64,000 nt of DNA from VRUE01 sp963824215 (GCA_963824215.1 CAWGOE010000004.1:558001-622000), one strand, 5' to 3'; positions 1 through 8,137 are shown, numbered from the stretch's first letter. A program made the numbers and translations. The notes: generated from the sequence alone by a model not told the origin.

Positions 1-1128
1 GATCAGGGTCGAGGTGACGACGACGAAGAAGACGATCGAGAAGAGCTCCTGGCCGGCGCCGACGCCAGCTACCACCGGAAAGGTGGCGAGCCAGATCGGG
101 GCGGCGCCGCGTAACCCCGCCCAGCCGAGCATCGCTCGCTCGCGCAGATTGAGCGGCGAGAGCAGCGTGGAAGCAAACGCGGCGAGTGGGCGCGCGACAA
201 GGATCAGCGCGGCGGAGAGCGCCAGACCCTCGACCGCCACATCGCCCAGCGTGCTGGGGAAGACCAGCAGGCCGAGCATGACGAAGAGGCCGATCTGCGC
301 GACCCAGCCGACGCCCTCGTGGAAGGCGACCACGGTGCGCCGCGCCGGGATGCTGCTGCCGCCGAGGGCGAGGGCGGTCAGGTAGACCGCCAGGAAACCG
401 GAGCCGTGCGCTACCTCGGCGAGGCCGAAGGACAGCGCGGCGATCGCGATCGTGGCCACGGGATAGATCCCGTCGGTGGGTAGCCGCACACGGCGCAGCC
501 CCTCCACCGAGAGACGTCCTATGGCGACGCCGATCGCCGCCCCGATCGCCAGTTTGAGCACGAGCAGCACCGCCATGTCGGCGAGGCCGTAGCCGGGCTC
601 CTGGATCCAGTCGATAAAGCCGATCACGAGCAGCAGCGCAACCGGGTCGTTCATCCCCGACTCGCCCTCGAGCGATCGGGCTAACCGCTTCTCCAGCGTC
701 GAGCGGCGCAGCACGGCGAAGATCGCCGCCGAGTCGGTGGCGGCGACGGCGGCGCCGACGAGCATCCCTTCCAGCAGGCTGAGATCGAAGATCCACTTGG
801 CGGCGAAGCCGGCGATGGCGGCGGTGACGACCGTGCCGACGGTGGCCAGCGACGCAGCCGTGCCGAGGACGGGGCGGATCTCCGACCAGCCGGCGGTCAG
901 CCCGCCCTCGAAGAGGATCAGGACGAGGGCTATCGTCCCCAGCGTCCGCGCCAGCTCGGTGTCGGTGAACTCGATTCCGCCGATTCCCTCCGAGCCGGCG
1001 AGCATCCCCAGGCCGAGGAAGAGGAGCAGGCCGGGGATCCGAACCCGGTCGGCGAGGAGCGCACCGACGATCCCCGCCGCGAGCAGGCCTCCGGCGACGA
1101 GGATCAGCTCGGCGTCGTGTCCCTCCAT
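1..1128 (-). CDS. Cation/proton antiporter, NhaP/CPA type (3' end beyond window)
   Basis: Not delimited by a stop inside the window; I translated the minus strand from the ATG at 1128 and it stays open for all 376 codons to base 1. The product is almost wholly hydrophobic, about eleven membrane segments, and carries the acidic stretch ESGMNDPVA (around residue 155) typical of NhaP2/CPA1-like exchangers that swap Na+ or K+ for H+ across the inner membrane. The C-terminal part, where NhaP2 proteins often have TrkA-C regulatory domains, is missing because the window ends. It starts 6 bases after the stop of the flippase gene upstream, so the two are probably cotranscribed. The transported ion cannot be told from sequence. 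Confidence 0.85.
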   Translation of the reverse strand, partial: MEGHDAELILVAGGLLAAGIVGALLADRVRIPGLLLFLGLGMLAGSEGIGGIEFTDTELARTLGTIALVLILFEGGLTAGWSEIRPVLGTAASLATVGTVVTAAIAGFAAKWIFDLSLLEGMLVGAAVAATDSAAIFAVLRRSTLEKRLARSLEGESGMNDPVALLLVIGFIDWIQEPGYGLADMAVLLVLKLAIGAAIGVAIGRLSVEGLRRVRLPTDGIYPVATIAIAALSFGLAEVAHGSGFLAVYLTALALGGSSIPARRTVVAFHEGVGWVAQIGLFVMLGLLVFPSTLGDVAVEGLALSAALILVARPLAAFASTLLSPLNLRERAMLGWAGLRGAAPIWLATFPVVAGVGAGQELFSIVFFVVVTSTLI

Positions 1129-1134
1129 CGCTGC

Positions 1135-2628
1135 CTAGGAGCCCTCGTCGGCGGCGGCGAGCTGGGTCTCCAGCTCCTCGCTGGAGCCGGCTGCCGGGAC
1201 GTCCTTGGGGCGTTCGTGCGGGCGCCGGTAGATCAGGTAGAGCAGGCCGAGCAGCAGCAGGGCGGCGACGGCAAAGCCGACCTCGACCCGGCGGAACTCT
1301 TCCGCGATCGGGGCGAGGAAGCACCAGGCGACGAAGAAGGCGGCGCAGAGCGCCCAGCGGCCCGAGGCGCGTCGCACCTGTCCCTGGGCCAGGCAGGCCT
1401 GGTTGACGGTCACCGAGGAGAGGTAGAGGCCCATGCCGAGCGTGACCAGCAGCAGGCCGGCGCGGTCGTAGCTGAACTTGTCGCTGAAGGCGAGCTGCAT
1501 CAGCTGTGGCCCGGCGATCAGCACGGCGACGGCGACCACCGCGGTGAAGGCGACGATCGCGGCCAGCACCATCCGCACAGAGCGGTGGAACTCCTCCTCG
1601 CTGCCCTCCTCCTCGCTCGCGTGGAGGCTGGTGAGGTGGGGGAGGATGCTGGTCGAGACCGCCTGAAAGAGCTGCAGCGGCGCCCGCGCGATCATCAGCA
1701 CATTGAAGATGAAGCCGGCGGCGGCGGCGTCCTCGAGTCCCCACACGATCAGCGGCCCGGCGTTGAAGAGGATCTGCTCGCCGAGCATGATGACGAGGAC
1801 CGCCGCGACAAAACCCGTGCCGGTGCCGAGGGAGAACTCGGAAGCTTTTTGGCGCGCGGGTCCTGTCGGCGCAGGGGACCCACCGCCCCCTGCGGTAGCT
1901 AAAGCTTCCTCGGGGGCGGTACCCCCTACGCCGCCACCCGCGCGAGGAAAGCGGTCGGGTGCGCGAGGAGCGCGGTCGTGTCTCGCTCGAAGGGCGAAAG
2001 CGATTGGAACTACGAGCAGGCTTAGGGAGGGGGCGGCGACTATGCCTATCGCTACCGCTGACTGGCCGCTGAGCAGGCCGACCGCGACGAGGACGGCGAA
2101 GCTGGTGCGGAAGACCGACTCGGAGAGGATCATCGTCGCGAAGAGGCCAAAGCGGCGGTGGCCGGCGAGGTAGCCGCGGGCGAAGTAGCTGGCCGCGTAG
2201 AAGAGCACCGCGAGCAGGAAGACCCAGTAGAGCGTTTCGTTGCCGCCGAGCAGGCCGTCTTCGATCGGCCCGCGCGCGATCAGGGCGACGGCGGCGAAGC
2301 CGACGGCCAGGCAGAGCTGGATCTTGGTTGCCACCAGGGTCGGCTCGCGCGGCGACTCGCCCTTCGCCAGGTTTTCCGAGATGTGGCGGGAGAGCAGCTG
2401 GTCGACCGGCCGGTAGAGGGTCGAGACCGTGATGAAGACCGCCGACCAGACGACGGTGATCTCGCCGTAGTCGGGCTTTGAGAGCACGTGCGAGGCGATG
2501 AAGAAGTAGACGTAGGTGATGACCCCGGTGAGGCCGACGCCGATCGCGAGGAAGCTGGCGGTCTTGCCGTATTCGGCCGAGCTGACGCCGCCGCCATCCG
2601 CGGCGCTGCCTTTGGCTTCGGTAGCCAT
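1135..2628 (-). CDS. Polysaccharide flippase (MATE/Wzx-like, MOP superfamily)
   Basis: 497 residues with about 12-14 hydrophobic segments and the layout of lipopolysaccharide/O-antigen flippases, which move lipid-linked sugars across the cytoplasmic membrane. The N-terminal segments include a PVDQLLSRH motif around residue 80. Residues about 229-259, in a loop between the two halves, are encoded by a family-A palindromic element (Gly/Ala-rich, containing PEEALATAGGGG) and look dispensable. The start ATG shares one base with the stop of the glycosyltransferase gene, so translation is likely coupled. With that neighbour it probably serves a surface glycan pathway; the substrate is unknown. Confidence 0.85.
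   Translation of the reverse strand: MATEAKGSAADGGGVSSAEYGKTASFLAIGVGLTGVITYVYFFIASHVLSKPDYGEITVVWSAVFITVSTLYRPVDQLLSRHISENLAKGESPREPTLVATKIQLCLAVGFAAVALIARGPIEDGLLGGNETLYWVFLLAVLFYAASYFARGYLAGHRRFGLFATMILSESVFRTSFAVLVAVGLLSGQSAVAIGIVAAPSLSLLVVPIAFALRARHDRAPRAPDRFPRAGGGVGGTAPEEALATAGGGGSPAPTGPARQKASEFSLGTGTGFVAAVLVIMLGEQILFNAGPLIVWGLEDAAAAGFIFNVLMIARAPLQLFQAVSTSILPHLTSLHASEEEGSEEEFHRSVRMVLAAIVAFTAVVAVAVLIAGPQLMQLAFSDKFSYDRAGLLLVTLGMGLYLSSVTVNQACLAQGQVRRASGRWALCAAFFVAWCFLAPIAEEFRRVEVGFAVAALLLLGLLYLIYRRPHERPKDVPAAGSSEELETQLAAADEGS
1853..1944 (-). repeat. Family-A palindromic element, copy 1 (inside flippase gene)
   Basis: 92 bp with outer arms CGCGCGGGT/ACCCGCGCG, then CGGCG/CGCCG, AGGGG/CCCCT and ACCGCCCCC/GGGGGCGGT stems around a loop containing GGTAGCTAAAGCTTCC. 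The host gene is on the opposite strand to the element's GGTAGCTAAAG orientation and reads it as a Gly-rich peptide. It is in frame and has no stop in the frame used. Confidence 0.92.
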
Positions 2629-3611
2629 CAGCGCTGCGCGCCGCGCTCGTAGTGCGACGGCTCGACCCCGAGCGAGAGCTCGACCCGGCGCACCCGCTCA
2701 AAGACGCGCTGGGTCATCACCCGCTGGCCGGCGAGCAGGTCGCCGATCACGCCGAGCGCGAGCAGCTGCAGGGCGGCGATGAAGAGCACGGCGCCGAGGA
2801 TCAGCGACTGGATGTGACCGCTCGAGTCGCCGTTGAAGATCCAGTCAATTAGGAACGGCATCCAGGCGCCGAGGGCGAGGACGCCGACGACCGCGCTGGC
2901 GCTGGCGAACACCCGCAGCGGCTCGTAGCGCGCGTAGATGCGTAGGATCGAGAGCCCGTTGCGGCGCACGTAGGCGCCGGTCGAGTCGAAGAGCCGCGAC
3001 TCGCGCGTCTGCGGGTTGGTGGCGATCTCGACCCCCTCGACCGCGACTAGCATCTTGCCGGCCTGGATCAGGCTCTCGAGGGTGTAGGTGAAGTTGTCGG
3101 TGACCAGCAGGCCCAGCGCCGCCTCGCGGTTGTAGGCGCGGAAGCCGGAGGTGGTGTCGGCGATCTCGGTGTCCGAGAGCCTGCGCACGACCCAGCTGCC
3201 GATCCGTTGCAGCGCCTTCTTGGCGCCGGAGAAGTGCGCGATCGTGGCGACACGGCGGTCGCCGACGACCATGTCGGCCTCGCCGGCGAGGATCGGCGCC
3301 ACCAGCTTCGGCACGTCGGCGCCGCTGTACTGGTTGTCGGCGTCGGTGTTGACGACCAGGTCTGCGCTCAGCTTGAGGCAGGCGTCGAGCCCGGCCTGGA
3401 AGGCGGCGGCCAGACCCCTGTTGTTGGTCAGGCGGACGATGTGCTCGACGCCGCACTCACGCGCCACCTCAACGGTGCGGTCGGTCGAGCCGTCGTCGAT
3501 CACCAGCAGCTCGACCTCATCGACGCCCTCGATCTGGCGCGGCAGGGCGGCGATCGTCTCGGGCAGCGTTGCCTCCTCGTTGAGGCAGGGGATTTGGATG
3601 ATCAGCTTCAT
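2628..3611 (-). CDS. Family 2 glycosyltransferase, dolichol-phosphate-mannose-synthase-like
   Basis: 327 residues starting MKLIIQIPCLNEE. It has a GT-A fold domain with the nucleotide-binding DDGS motif near residue 41 and the metal-binding DAD in NTDADNQY near residue 95. Two C-terminal membrane segments (about 230-290) anchor it in the membrane. Such enzymes transfer a sugar from NDP-sugar to polyprenyl phosphate. The frame is open upstream to 3806, but that extension runs through a long hairpin and has no family similarity, so I take the ATG at 3611. It heads the set with the flippase and antiporter. Confidence 0.88.
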   Translation of the reverse strand: MKLIIQIPCLNEEATLPETIAALPRQIEGVDEVELLVIDDGSTDRTVEVARECGVEHIVRLTNNRGLAAAFQAGLDACLKLSADLVVNTDADNQYSGADVPKLVAPILAGEADMVVGDRRVATIAHFSGAKKALQRIGSWVVRRLSDTEIADTTSGFRAYNREAALGLLVTDNFTYTLESLIQAGKMLVAVEGVEIATNPQTRESRLFDSTGAYVRRNGLSILRIYARYEPLRVFASASAVVGVLALGAWMPFLIDWIFNGDSSGHIQSLILGAVLFIAALQLLALGVIGDLLAGQRVMTQRVFERVRRVELSLGVEPSHYERGAQR

Positions 3612-3645
3612 TGGTGGTCGGTCAGGGTATCCGTGCGGGCGGCGC

Positions 3646-3765
3646 GGGGAAGATGGGGTGTCCCTCCGTTTGCTGGGTTTTTCGCCAGGGAGCAAATGGC
3701 CGTCCGAGGTCGCATGTGGGGCGAAAAACAGGACGCCGCGCACTGCGGGACACCCCATCTTCCCC
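3646..3765. repeat. Long intergenic inverted repeat between divergent genes
   Basis: Perfect 19-bp arms at 3646-3664 and 3747-3765 (GGGGAAGATGGGGTGTCCC and its complement). A second nested 10-bp pair (GTTTTTCGCC / GGCGAAAAAC) lies inside. It sits between the start codons of the glycosyltransferase (minus) and ribD (plus), so it would lie in the 5' region of either transcript. No FMN-riboswitch signature is visible in it. It could be a regulatory hairpin or another palindromic repeat family. Confidence 0.8.
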
Positions 3766-3789
3766 TCCACGACACGCACGCGAGGTACC

Positions 3790-3807
3790 ATTGACTGACT
3801 CGTCAAT
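3790..3807. promoter_or_regulatory. Short inverted repeat just upstream of ribD
   Basis: ATTGAC-tgactc-GTCAAT, 6-bp arms with a 6-bp spacer, ending 4 bases before the ribD ATG. The position suits an operator or a translation-control hairpin, but this is inferred from location only. Confidence 0.3.
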
Positions 3808-3811
3808 CAAT

Positions 3812-5008
3812 ATGACAGCCTCGCTTACAACCCAGGACCGAGAGCACCTCAAACGGGCTTTGGAGCTTGCGGAGCACGGGCGTGGGCAAGTCAGCCCGAA
3901 TCCACTTGTTGGGTCCGTGATCGTGCGTGACGGTGACGTCATTGGCGAGGGGTTTCACGCTGAGCTGGGAGAGCTCCACGCTGAGCGCGCGGCGCTCGCG
4001 GATTGTCGGGAGCGGGGTGAGGACCCGGCGGGAGCGACGATGTACGTGACGCTCGAGCCCTGTGCGCACCAGGGGCGGCAGCCGCCCTGCGTGGAGGCGG
4101 TTCTCGAGGCGGGTATTGGGCGGGTTGTGATCGGCTCCGACGATCCCAGCGAGAAGGCTGCCGGCCGGGGGCCCGGGATCCTGCGAGATGGCGGGGTGGA
4201 GGTCGAGTTCGCGGCGGGCGAGGAGGCCACGGCGGCGCGCCTGCTCAATCAACCCTTCCGCAAGCACGCCCGCACGGGCCTGCCGCTGGTGACGCTGAAG
4301 CTGGCGATGTCGCTCGATGGCCAGACCGAGACCCCGCCAGGCGATTCGCCGTGGATCTCCAGCACCGAGAGCCAGGACCTGGTTCATCGCTGGCGCTCGG
4401 AATCGGACGCAATCGCTGTCGGCATAGGCACCGTGCTCGCCGACGACCCGCTGCTCACCGCCCGGCCAGTGCGGTCGAGTTTTGGTTCGCATAGCGGTTC
4501 AAAACTCGACCGCGCGGCCGCGAGGCAGCCCCTGCGCGTCGTCTTCGACCGCCAGGCACGCTTGCCCCTCGGCTCGCAGCTGGTGGGAACGCTTGATCAG
4601 TCGCCGTTGCTTGTCGTGACTTCTCCACAGGCCGACCAGGAGCGCCTTGCTGCTCTCCGCAACGCAGGCGCTGAAACGCTTGTCGCAGACGGCATCGACG
4701 CAGTGCTCTCAGAGTTAGGGCGACGCAACGTCACCAGTCTCTTCCTCGAGGGCGGTCGCACCCTCGTGTCAGCTTTTCTCTCCACGGATGCCATCGACGA
4801 ATCAAGAACCTTCGTTGCCCCTGTCCTCCTGGGCTCTTCTCGCGCGGGTGGTGGCGTGGGGGGGACCTCCCCCGAGGAAGCTTTAGCTACCGCAGGGGGA
4901 GGTGGGTCCCCTGCGCCGACAGGACCCGCGCGCCAGGTTGCTTTGTCCCAAACCGTCGACCAGATAGGCGACGACGTCCTGATCACAGCCCGCCTAAAGG
5001 AGTGGTGA
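3812..5008 (+). CDS. ribD: Bifunctional riboflavin biosynthesis deaminase/reductase RibD
   Basis: 398 residues. It deaminates diaminohydroxyphosphoribosylamino-pyrimidine and then reduces the product, steps 2 and 3 of riboflavin synthesis. The N-terminal deaminase has the zinc motif HAE (about residue 57) and PCAHQGRQPPC (about 84-94). The C-terminal half is the dihydrofolate-reductase-like domain with LAMSLDGQ near 170. I chose the ATG at 3812; the frame is open further upstream through the hairpin. Two palindromes lie inside the gene: a small one at residues about 220-234 and a family-A element at about 343-374 near the C terminus. First gene of ribD-ribE-ribBA-ribH. Confidence 0.93.
   Translation: MTASLTTQDREHLKRALELAEHGRGQVSPNPLVGSVIVRDGDVIGEGFHAELGELHAERAALADCRERGEDPAGATMYVTLEPCAHQGRQPPCVEAVLEAGIGRVVIGSDDPSEKAAGRGPGILRDGGVEVEFAAGEEATAARLLNQPFRKHARTGLPLVTLKLAMSLDGQTETPPGDSPWISSTESQDLVHRWRSESDAIAVGIGTVLADDPLLTARPVRSSFGSHSGSKLDRAAARQPLRVVFDRQARLPLGSQLVGTLDQSPLLVVTSPQADQERLAALRNAGAETLVADGIDAVLSELGRRNVTSLFLEGGRTLVSAFLSTDAIDESRTFVAPVLLGSSRAGGGVGGTSPEEALATAGGGGSPAPTGPARQVALSQTVDQIGDDVLITARLKEW
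4471..4513. repeat. Small palindrome inside ribD (43 bp)
   Basis: Perfect 14-bp arms GCGGTCGAGTTTTG / CAAAACTCGACCGC with a 15-base loop. It encodes the variable linker just after DDPLLTAR of RibD. The loop resembles the loop of the hairpin at 14383-14429 (shared pattern TTGG..C.CAT.GC), so both may belong to one small family. Confidence 0.8.
4841..4932 (+). repeat. Family-A palindromic element, copy 2 (inside ribD)
   Basis: 92 bp, outer arms CGCGCGGGT/ACCCGCGCG, inner variable pair A-T within GGACCTCCCCC/GGGGGAGGT, and the loop GGAAGCTTTAGCTACC, the complement of the copy-3 loop. The host reads it as a Gly-rich peptide with PEEALATAGGGG, the same frame as in the flippase and the 61-kb membrane protein. 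Confidence 0.92.
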
Positions 5009-5009
5009 G

Positions 5010-5615
5010 TTGTTCACCGGCCTGATCCAGGACATTGGAACGATCGAGGCGGTTGATAGCGCCGCCGATGGCGCAAAGCTGCGCATCGTGACCTCGTTGG
5101 GACCTGAAATCGTCAGCGGCGACTCCGTGGCCGTGAACGGGATCTGCCTGACGGCAACGTCGGCCGACCCGGAGGGCTTCGAGGCCGAGGCGATGAACCA
5201 GACCCTGACGGTGACCGCACTCGGCGGTATCGAGACCGGCGACCGCGTCAACCTCGAGCTAGCGATGAAGGCGTCGGATCGCTTCGGCGGCCACATCGTG
5301 CAGGGTCACGTCGATGGCGTGGGCGAGGTCTCCTCGCTCACCGACGACGGCTTCGCCAAGCGCCTGCGCATCGCCCTGGACCGCAATCTGCTGCGCTACG
5401 CGATCGACAAGGGCTCGATCGCGCTCGACGGCGTCAGTCTCACCATTGCCGGACTAGGCGAGGATTGGCTCGAGGTCTCGCTGATCCCGGAGACGCTGGA
5501 GCGGACTAATCTCGGCGAGGCCGAGCCCGGGCGCAAGATCAACGTCGAGTGTGACGTGATCGCCAAGCACGTGGAGCGGTTAGTGGCACCATTGACCCGA
5601 AAGGAGCAGGGGTGA
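5010..5615 (+). CDS. ribE: Riboflavin synthase, alpha chain
   Basis: 201 residues. It dismutates two 6,7-dimethyl-8-ribityllumazine molecules to riboflavin plus the ribD-pathway pyrimidine. Two lumazine-binding repeats are visible: the first begins FTGLIQDIG at residue 2, the second around FGGHIVQGHVDG near residue 92, as in all trimeric alpha synthases. The start is TTG at 5010, one base after the ribD stop, with AAAGGAG upstream. The stop overlaps the GTG of ribBA, pointing to coupled translation. Confidence 0.93.
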   Translation: MFTGLIQDIGTIEAVDSAADGAKLRIVTSLGPEIVSGDSVAVNGICLTATSADPEGFEAEAMNQTLTVTALGGIETGDRVNLELAMKASDRFGGHIVQGHVDGVGEVSSLTDDGFAKRLRIALDRNLLRYAIDKGSIALDGVSLTIAGLGEDWLEVSLIPETLERTNLGEAEPGRKINVECDVIAKHVERLVAPLTRKEQG

Positions 5616-6946
5616 ACGGAATGACCGAGACGCAGAAACAGCAGGCAGGCGGCGGGCAGGCGGCGGGCGACAGCCCCTTCTCGACGATCGAGGAAGCGAT
5701 CGAGGAGATCCGCCGCGGCCGAATGGTCGTCGTCTGCGACGGCGAAGACCGTGAGAACGAGGGCGACCTCGTGATGGCGGCGCAGTTTGCCACGCCGGAG
5801 GCGGTCAACTTCATGGCCAAGGAGGCGCGCGGCCTGATCTGTCTGGCGCTGACTGCGGAACGCTGTGAACGGCTCGGCCTCAACCTGATGGCGGCCAAGA
5901 ACGAGGCGCCCCTGCAGACCGCCTTCACGGTGACGATCGAGGCTGCCGGTGGGGTTAGCACCGGCATCTCCGCCCACGACCGCGCTCACACGATCCAGGT
6001 TGCGATCGACCCCAACTCCGGCCCGCGCGACATTGTCGTCCCCGGCCACATGTTCCCCTTGCGGGCGAAAGATGGCGGCGTGCTCGAGCGCACCGGCCAC
6101 ACCGAGGCCAGCGTCGACCTCGCCCGCCTCGCCGGCCTCACTCCGGCCGGCGTGATCTGCGAGGTGATGAACGACGACGGCACGATGGCCCGCGTTCCCG
6201 ACCTCGTCCCCTACTGCGAGAAGCACGAGCTGAAGATGATCACCGTCGCCGAGCTGATCGCCTACCGGCGCCGCACCGAGAAGCTGGTCGAGCGGGTGGT
6301 CGACACCGGCCTGCCGACCGCTTTCGGCGACTTCACCGCGGTCGGCTACCGCTCCCTGGTCGACGACAAACATCACGTGGCGATGGTCAAGGGGGAGGTC
6401 GCGGGGGCCGAGGACGTGCTCGTCCGCGTCCACAGCGAGTGCCTCACCGGCGACGTCTTCCACAGCATGCGCTGCGACTGCGGCGAACAGCTCGCCTCGG
6501 CGCTGGCGATGATCGAGCAGGAGGGGCAGGGCGTCTTGCTCTACCTCTCCCAGGAGGGACGCGGGATCGGCCTGCTCAACAAGCTGCGCGCCTACAAGCT
6601 GCAGGAGGAGGGCGCCGACACGGTCGAGGCCAACCTCAAGCTCGGCCTGCCCGCCGATCTGCGCGACTACGGCATCGGCGCGCAGATCCTCGGCGACCTC
6701 GGCCTGACCAGCATCCGCATCCTCACCAACAACCCGAAAAAGATCGTCGGCCTCGAGGGCTACGGGCTATCGGTCAGCGAGCAGGTGCCGATCGAATCCT
6801 CGCCCAACACGCACAACGAGGACTACCTGCGGGTCAAGCGCGACAAGATGGGTCACACCCTCCATCACCAGGGCCTGGCGCTCGACGAGGAGATGATCCA
6901 CGACGAGGAGGAGCGCGACGCCGCGAGCGAGGCAGCGGATGGCTGA
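5612..6946 (+). CDS. ribBA: Bifunctional DHBP synthase / GTP cyclohydrolase II
   Basis: 444 residues. The N-terminal domain (about 20-225) makes 3,4-dihydroxybutanone 4-phosphate from ribulose 5-phosphate and shows the acidic motif DREN-EGD near residue 48. The C-terminal domain (about 230-425) opens GTP and shows zinc ligands in C-x10-C-x-C form (SECLTGDVFHSMRCDCGE) and the EGRGIGLLNK motif. It supplies both substrates of the pathway. Start GTG at 5612 overlaps the ribE stop and follows AAAGGAG; an ATG nine bases later is possible. Its 3' end overlaps the ribH start. Confidence 0.95.
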   Translation: MNGMTETQKQQAGGGQAAGDSPFSTIEEAIEEIRRGRMVVVCDGEDRENEGDLVMAAQFATPEAVNFMAKEARGLICLALTAERCERLGLNLMAAKNEAPLQTAFTVTIEAAGGVSTGISAHDRAHTIQVAIDPNSGPRDIVVPGHMFPLRAKDGGVLERTGHTEASVDLARLAGLTPAGVICEVMNDDGTMARVPDLVPYCEKHELKMITVAELIAYRRRTEKLVERVVDTGLPTAFGDFTAVGYRSLVDDKHHVAMVKGEVAGAEDVLVRVHSECLTGDVFHSMRCDCGEQLASALAMIEQEGQGVLLYLSQEGRGIGLLNKLRAYKLQEEGADTVEANLKLGLPADLRDYGIGAQILGDLGLTSIRILTNNPKKIVGLEGYGLSVSEQVPIESSPNTHNEDYLRVKRDKMGHTLHHQGLALDEEMIHDEEERDAASEAADG

Positions 6947-7457
6947 GCCCGGCGTCTTCCTCGAGAGCTTCGACGAGGACGAGCGCGAGTTCCTCTCCTC
7001 GCAGCGCTTCGCCGTCTGTGTCGGCCGCTTCTACGAGGACCTGGCGGCCCGGCTGCTGAGTGGTGCTCGCGAAGGCTTCGAGCTAGCCGGCGTGCCCGCC
7101 TCGGCGGTGAGCGAGGTCTCCGTTCCCGGCGCCTACGAGCTCCCTTTCGCCGCCAAATTGCACACGATGAGCGGTCGCTACGCGGGGGTGGCCTGCCTCG
7201 GCGTCGTCATTCGCGGCGAGACCGACCACTACGACTTCGTCTGCGCCGAGGCTGCCCGCGGCATCCAGGACGTGCAGCTGGAGACCGGGGTGCCCTGCGC
7301 ATTCGGCGTAATCACCTGCGACACGATGGAACAGGCGATCGCCCGCGCCAACGGCGACAAGCGCGACCAGGGCCGCAACGCCGCGCTCACCGCTGCCCGA
7401 ATGGCCCTGCACAAACGGGCGATCAACCCCTATCGCTGGCAACGCCGCGACGGCTGA
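6939..7457 (+). CDS. ribH: 6,7-dimethyl-8-ribityllumazine synthase
   Basis: 172 residues. It condenses the pyrimidine and dihydroxybutanone phosphate to lumazine; family members form pentamers or 60-mers. Visible motifs are VPGAYELP (substrate pocket) and LGVVIRGETDHYDFVC with the catalytic-region histidine. It is slightly longer than the usual 155 residues at the N terminus. The ATG overlaps the ribBA end by 8 bases. Last gene of the riboflavin operon. Confidence 0.94.
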   Translation: MAEPGVFLESFDEDEREFLSSQRFAVCVGRFYEDLAARLLSGAREGFELAGVPASAVSEVSVPGAYELPFAAKLHTMSGRYAGVACLGVVIRGETDHYDFVCAEAARGIQDVQLETGVPCAFGVITCDTMEQAIARANGDKRDQGRNAALTAARMALHKRAINPYRWQRRDG

Positions 7458-7484
7458 CGGCGGACCTGTACCATCCACGACCCG

Positions 7485-7676
7485 ATGGCCAAGGTATGCC
7501 ACAGCTGCGGCAAGGGACCGGCGTTCGGCCAGTCCCGAAGCCACTCAATGGTCGCGACCAAGCGGCGCTTCGACCCGAACCTGCAGAAGGTGCGGATCGA
7601 AGAGCAAGGCCGCAAGCTGCGCACCTACGTCTGCACGCGCTGCCTCAAGGCCAACAAGGTCACCAAGGCCGCTTAG
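7485..7676 (+). CDS. rpmB: 50S ribosomal protein L28
   Basis: 63 residues, a typical bacterial L28. It keeps the zinc-type cysteine pairs C5-x-x-C8 and C50-x-x-C53, so it is the zinc-binding version rather than the zinc-free paralogue that actinobacteria make under zinc starvation. The core contains SHSMVATKRRFDPNLQKVR. Start ATG at 7485, 27 bases after ribH. Confidence 0.95.
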   Translation: MAKVCHSCGKGPAFGQSRSHSMVATKRRFDPNLQKVRIEEQGRKLRTYVCTRCLKANKVTKAA

Positions 7677-7777
7677 CTCGTCGTCGCCGGCAGACGCAGT
7701 GTCGTATCGAAGCTTGCGCGGAAGATTTGCGAACCGCGCACCATTTGCCGAAATGTTCTGTCTACGCTTCTGGCATC

Positions 7778-7975
7778 ATGTATCGCATGGGCTGGACCGA
7801 CGAGCGAATGGACGACTTCGCCAGGCACACCGATCAACGCTTCGATGCCGTCGATAGGCGCCTGGATCAACTCGATGACCGTTTTGCGGCCCTGCAGCGA
7901 ACTCTTGTCATGGCCAGCGGTGCGATCATCGCCGCGCTTATCGGGCTAATCGGACTTATTGCCACACAGCTGTAG
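7778..7975 (+). CDS. Small coiled-coil protein with C-terminal membrane anchor
   Basis: 65 residues, family not recognised by name. The first 40 residues are amphipathic and charged, with heptad-like repeats (FDAVDRRLDQLDDRFAALQ), followed by one hydrophobic helix of about 20 residues at the C terminus (ASGAIIAALIGLIGLIATQL). Such short tail-anchored coiled-coil proteins are common in bacteria and usually uncharacterised. Start ATG at 7778; ATGs at 7787 and 7808 are alternatives. A hairpin follows 15 bases downstream. Confidence 0.6.
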   Translation: MYRMGWTDERMDDFARHTDQRFDAVDRRLDQLDDRFAALQRTLVMASGAIIAALIGLIGLIATQL

Positions 7976-7989
7976 GGCCGAACCATGCA

Positions 7990-8137
7990 AAGGAGGGATC
8001 TGGTCTCCTCCAGCTGAATTGATGTCGCACGCGCTTCGCGCTTAGCGACTGATCTCGTGTGCGGCTCCGCCGCACAAACACCAGATTGCATATCGCCGCT
8101 TCGCGACATTCACCTGGAGGAGACCAGATCCCTCCTT
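7990..8137. repeat. Long intergenic inverted repeat, 24-bp perfect arms
   Basis: Arms 7990-8013 and 8114-8137 (AAGGAGGGATCTGGTCTCCT plus CCAG, and complement) enclose about 100 bases with nested short pairs such as GATGTCGC/GCGACATT and TGTGCGGC/GCCGCACA. It lies between two convergent small genes, so it could terminate both, but it has no T tract and is far longer than a terminator. It is probably a palindromic mobile or repeated sequence. Confidence 0.8.

Noticed and set aside
3612..3806. N-terminal extension of the glycosyltransferase
   Set aside because: It is encoded by the intergenic inverted repeat and has no similarity to the family; MKLIIQIPCLNEE is the normal start.
3612..3811. FMN riboswitch in front of ribD
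   Set aside because: I looked for the conserved RFN helices and loops and did not find them; the structure there is a simple long hairpin.
5396..6463. Long minus-strand frames opposite ribBA, recG, smc, fusA-like and others
   Set aside because: They mirror the codon positions of the real genes in GC-rich DNA, have no family motifs and low-complexity composition.
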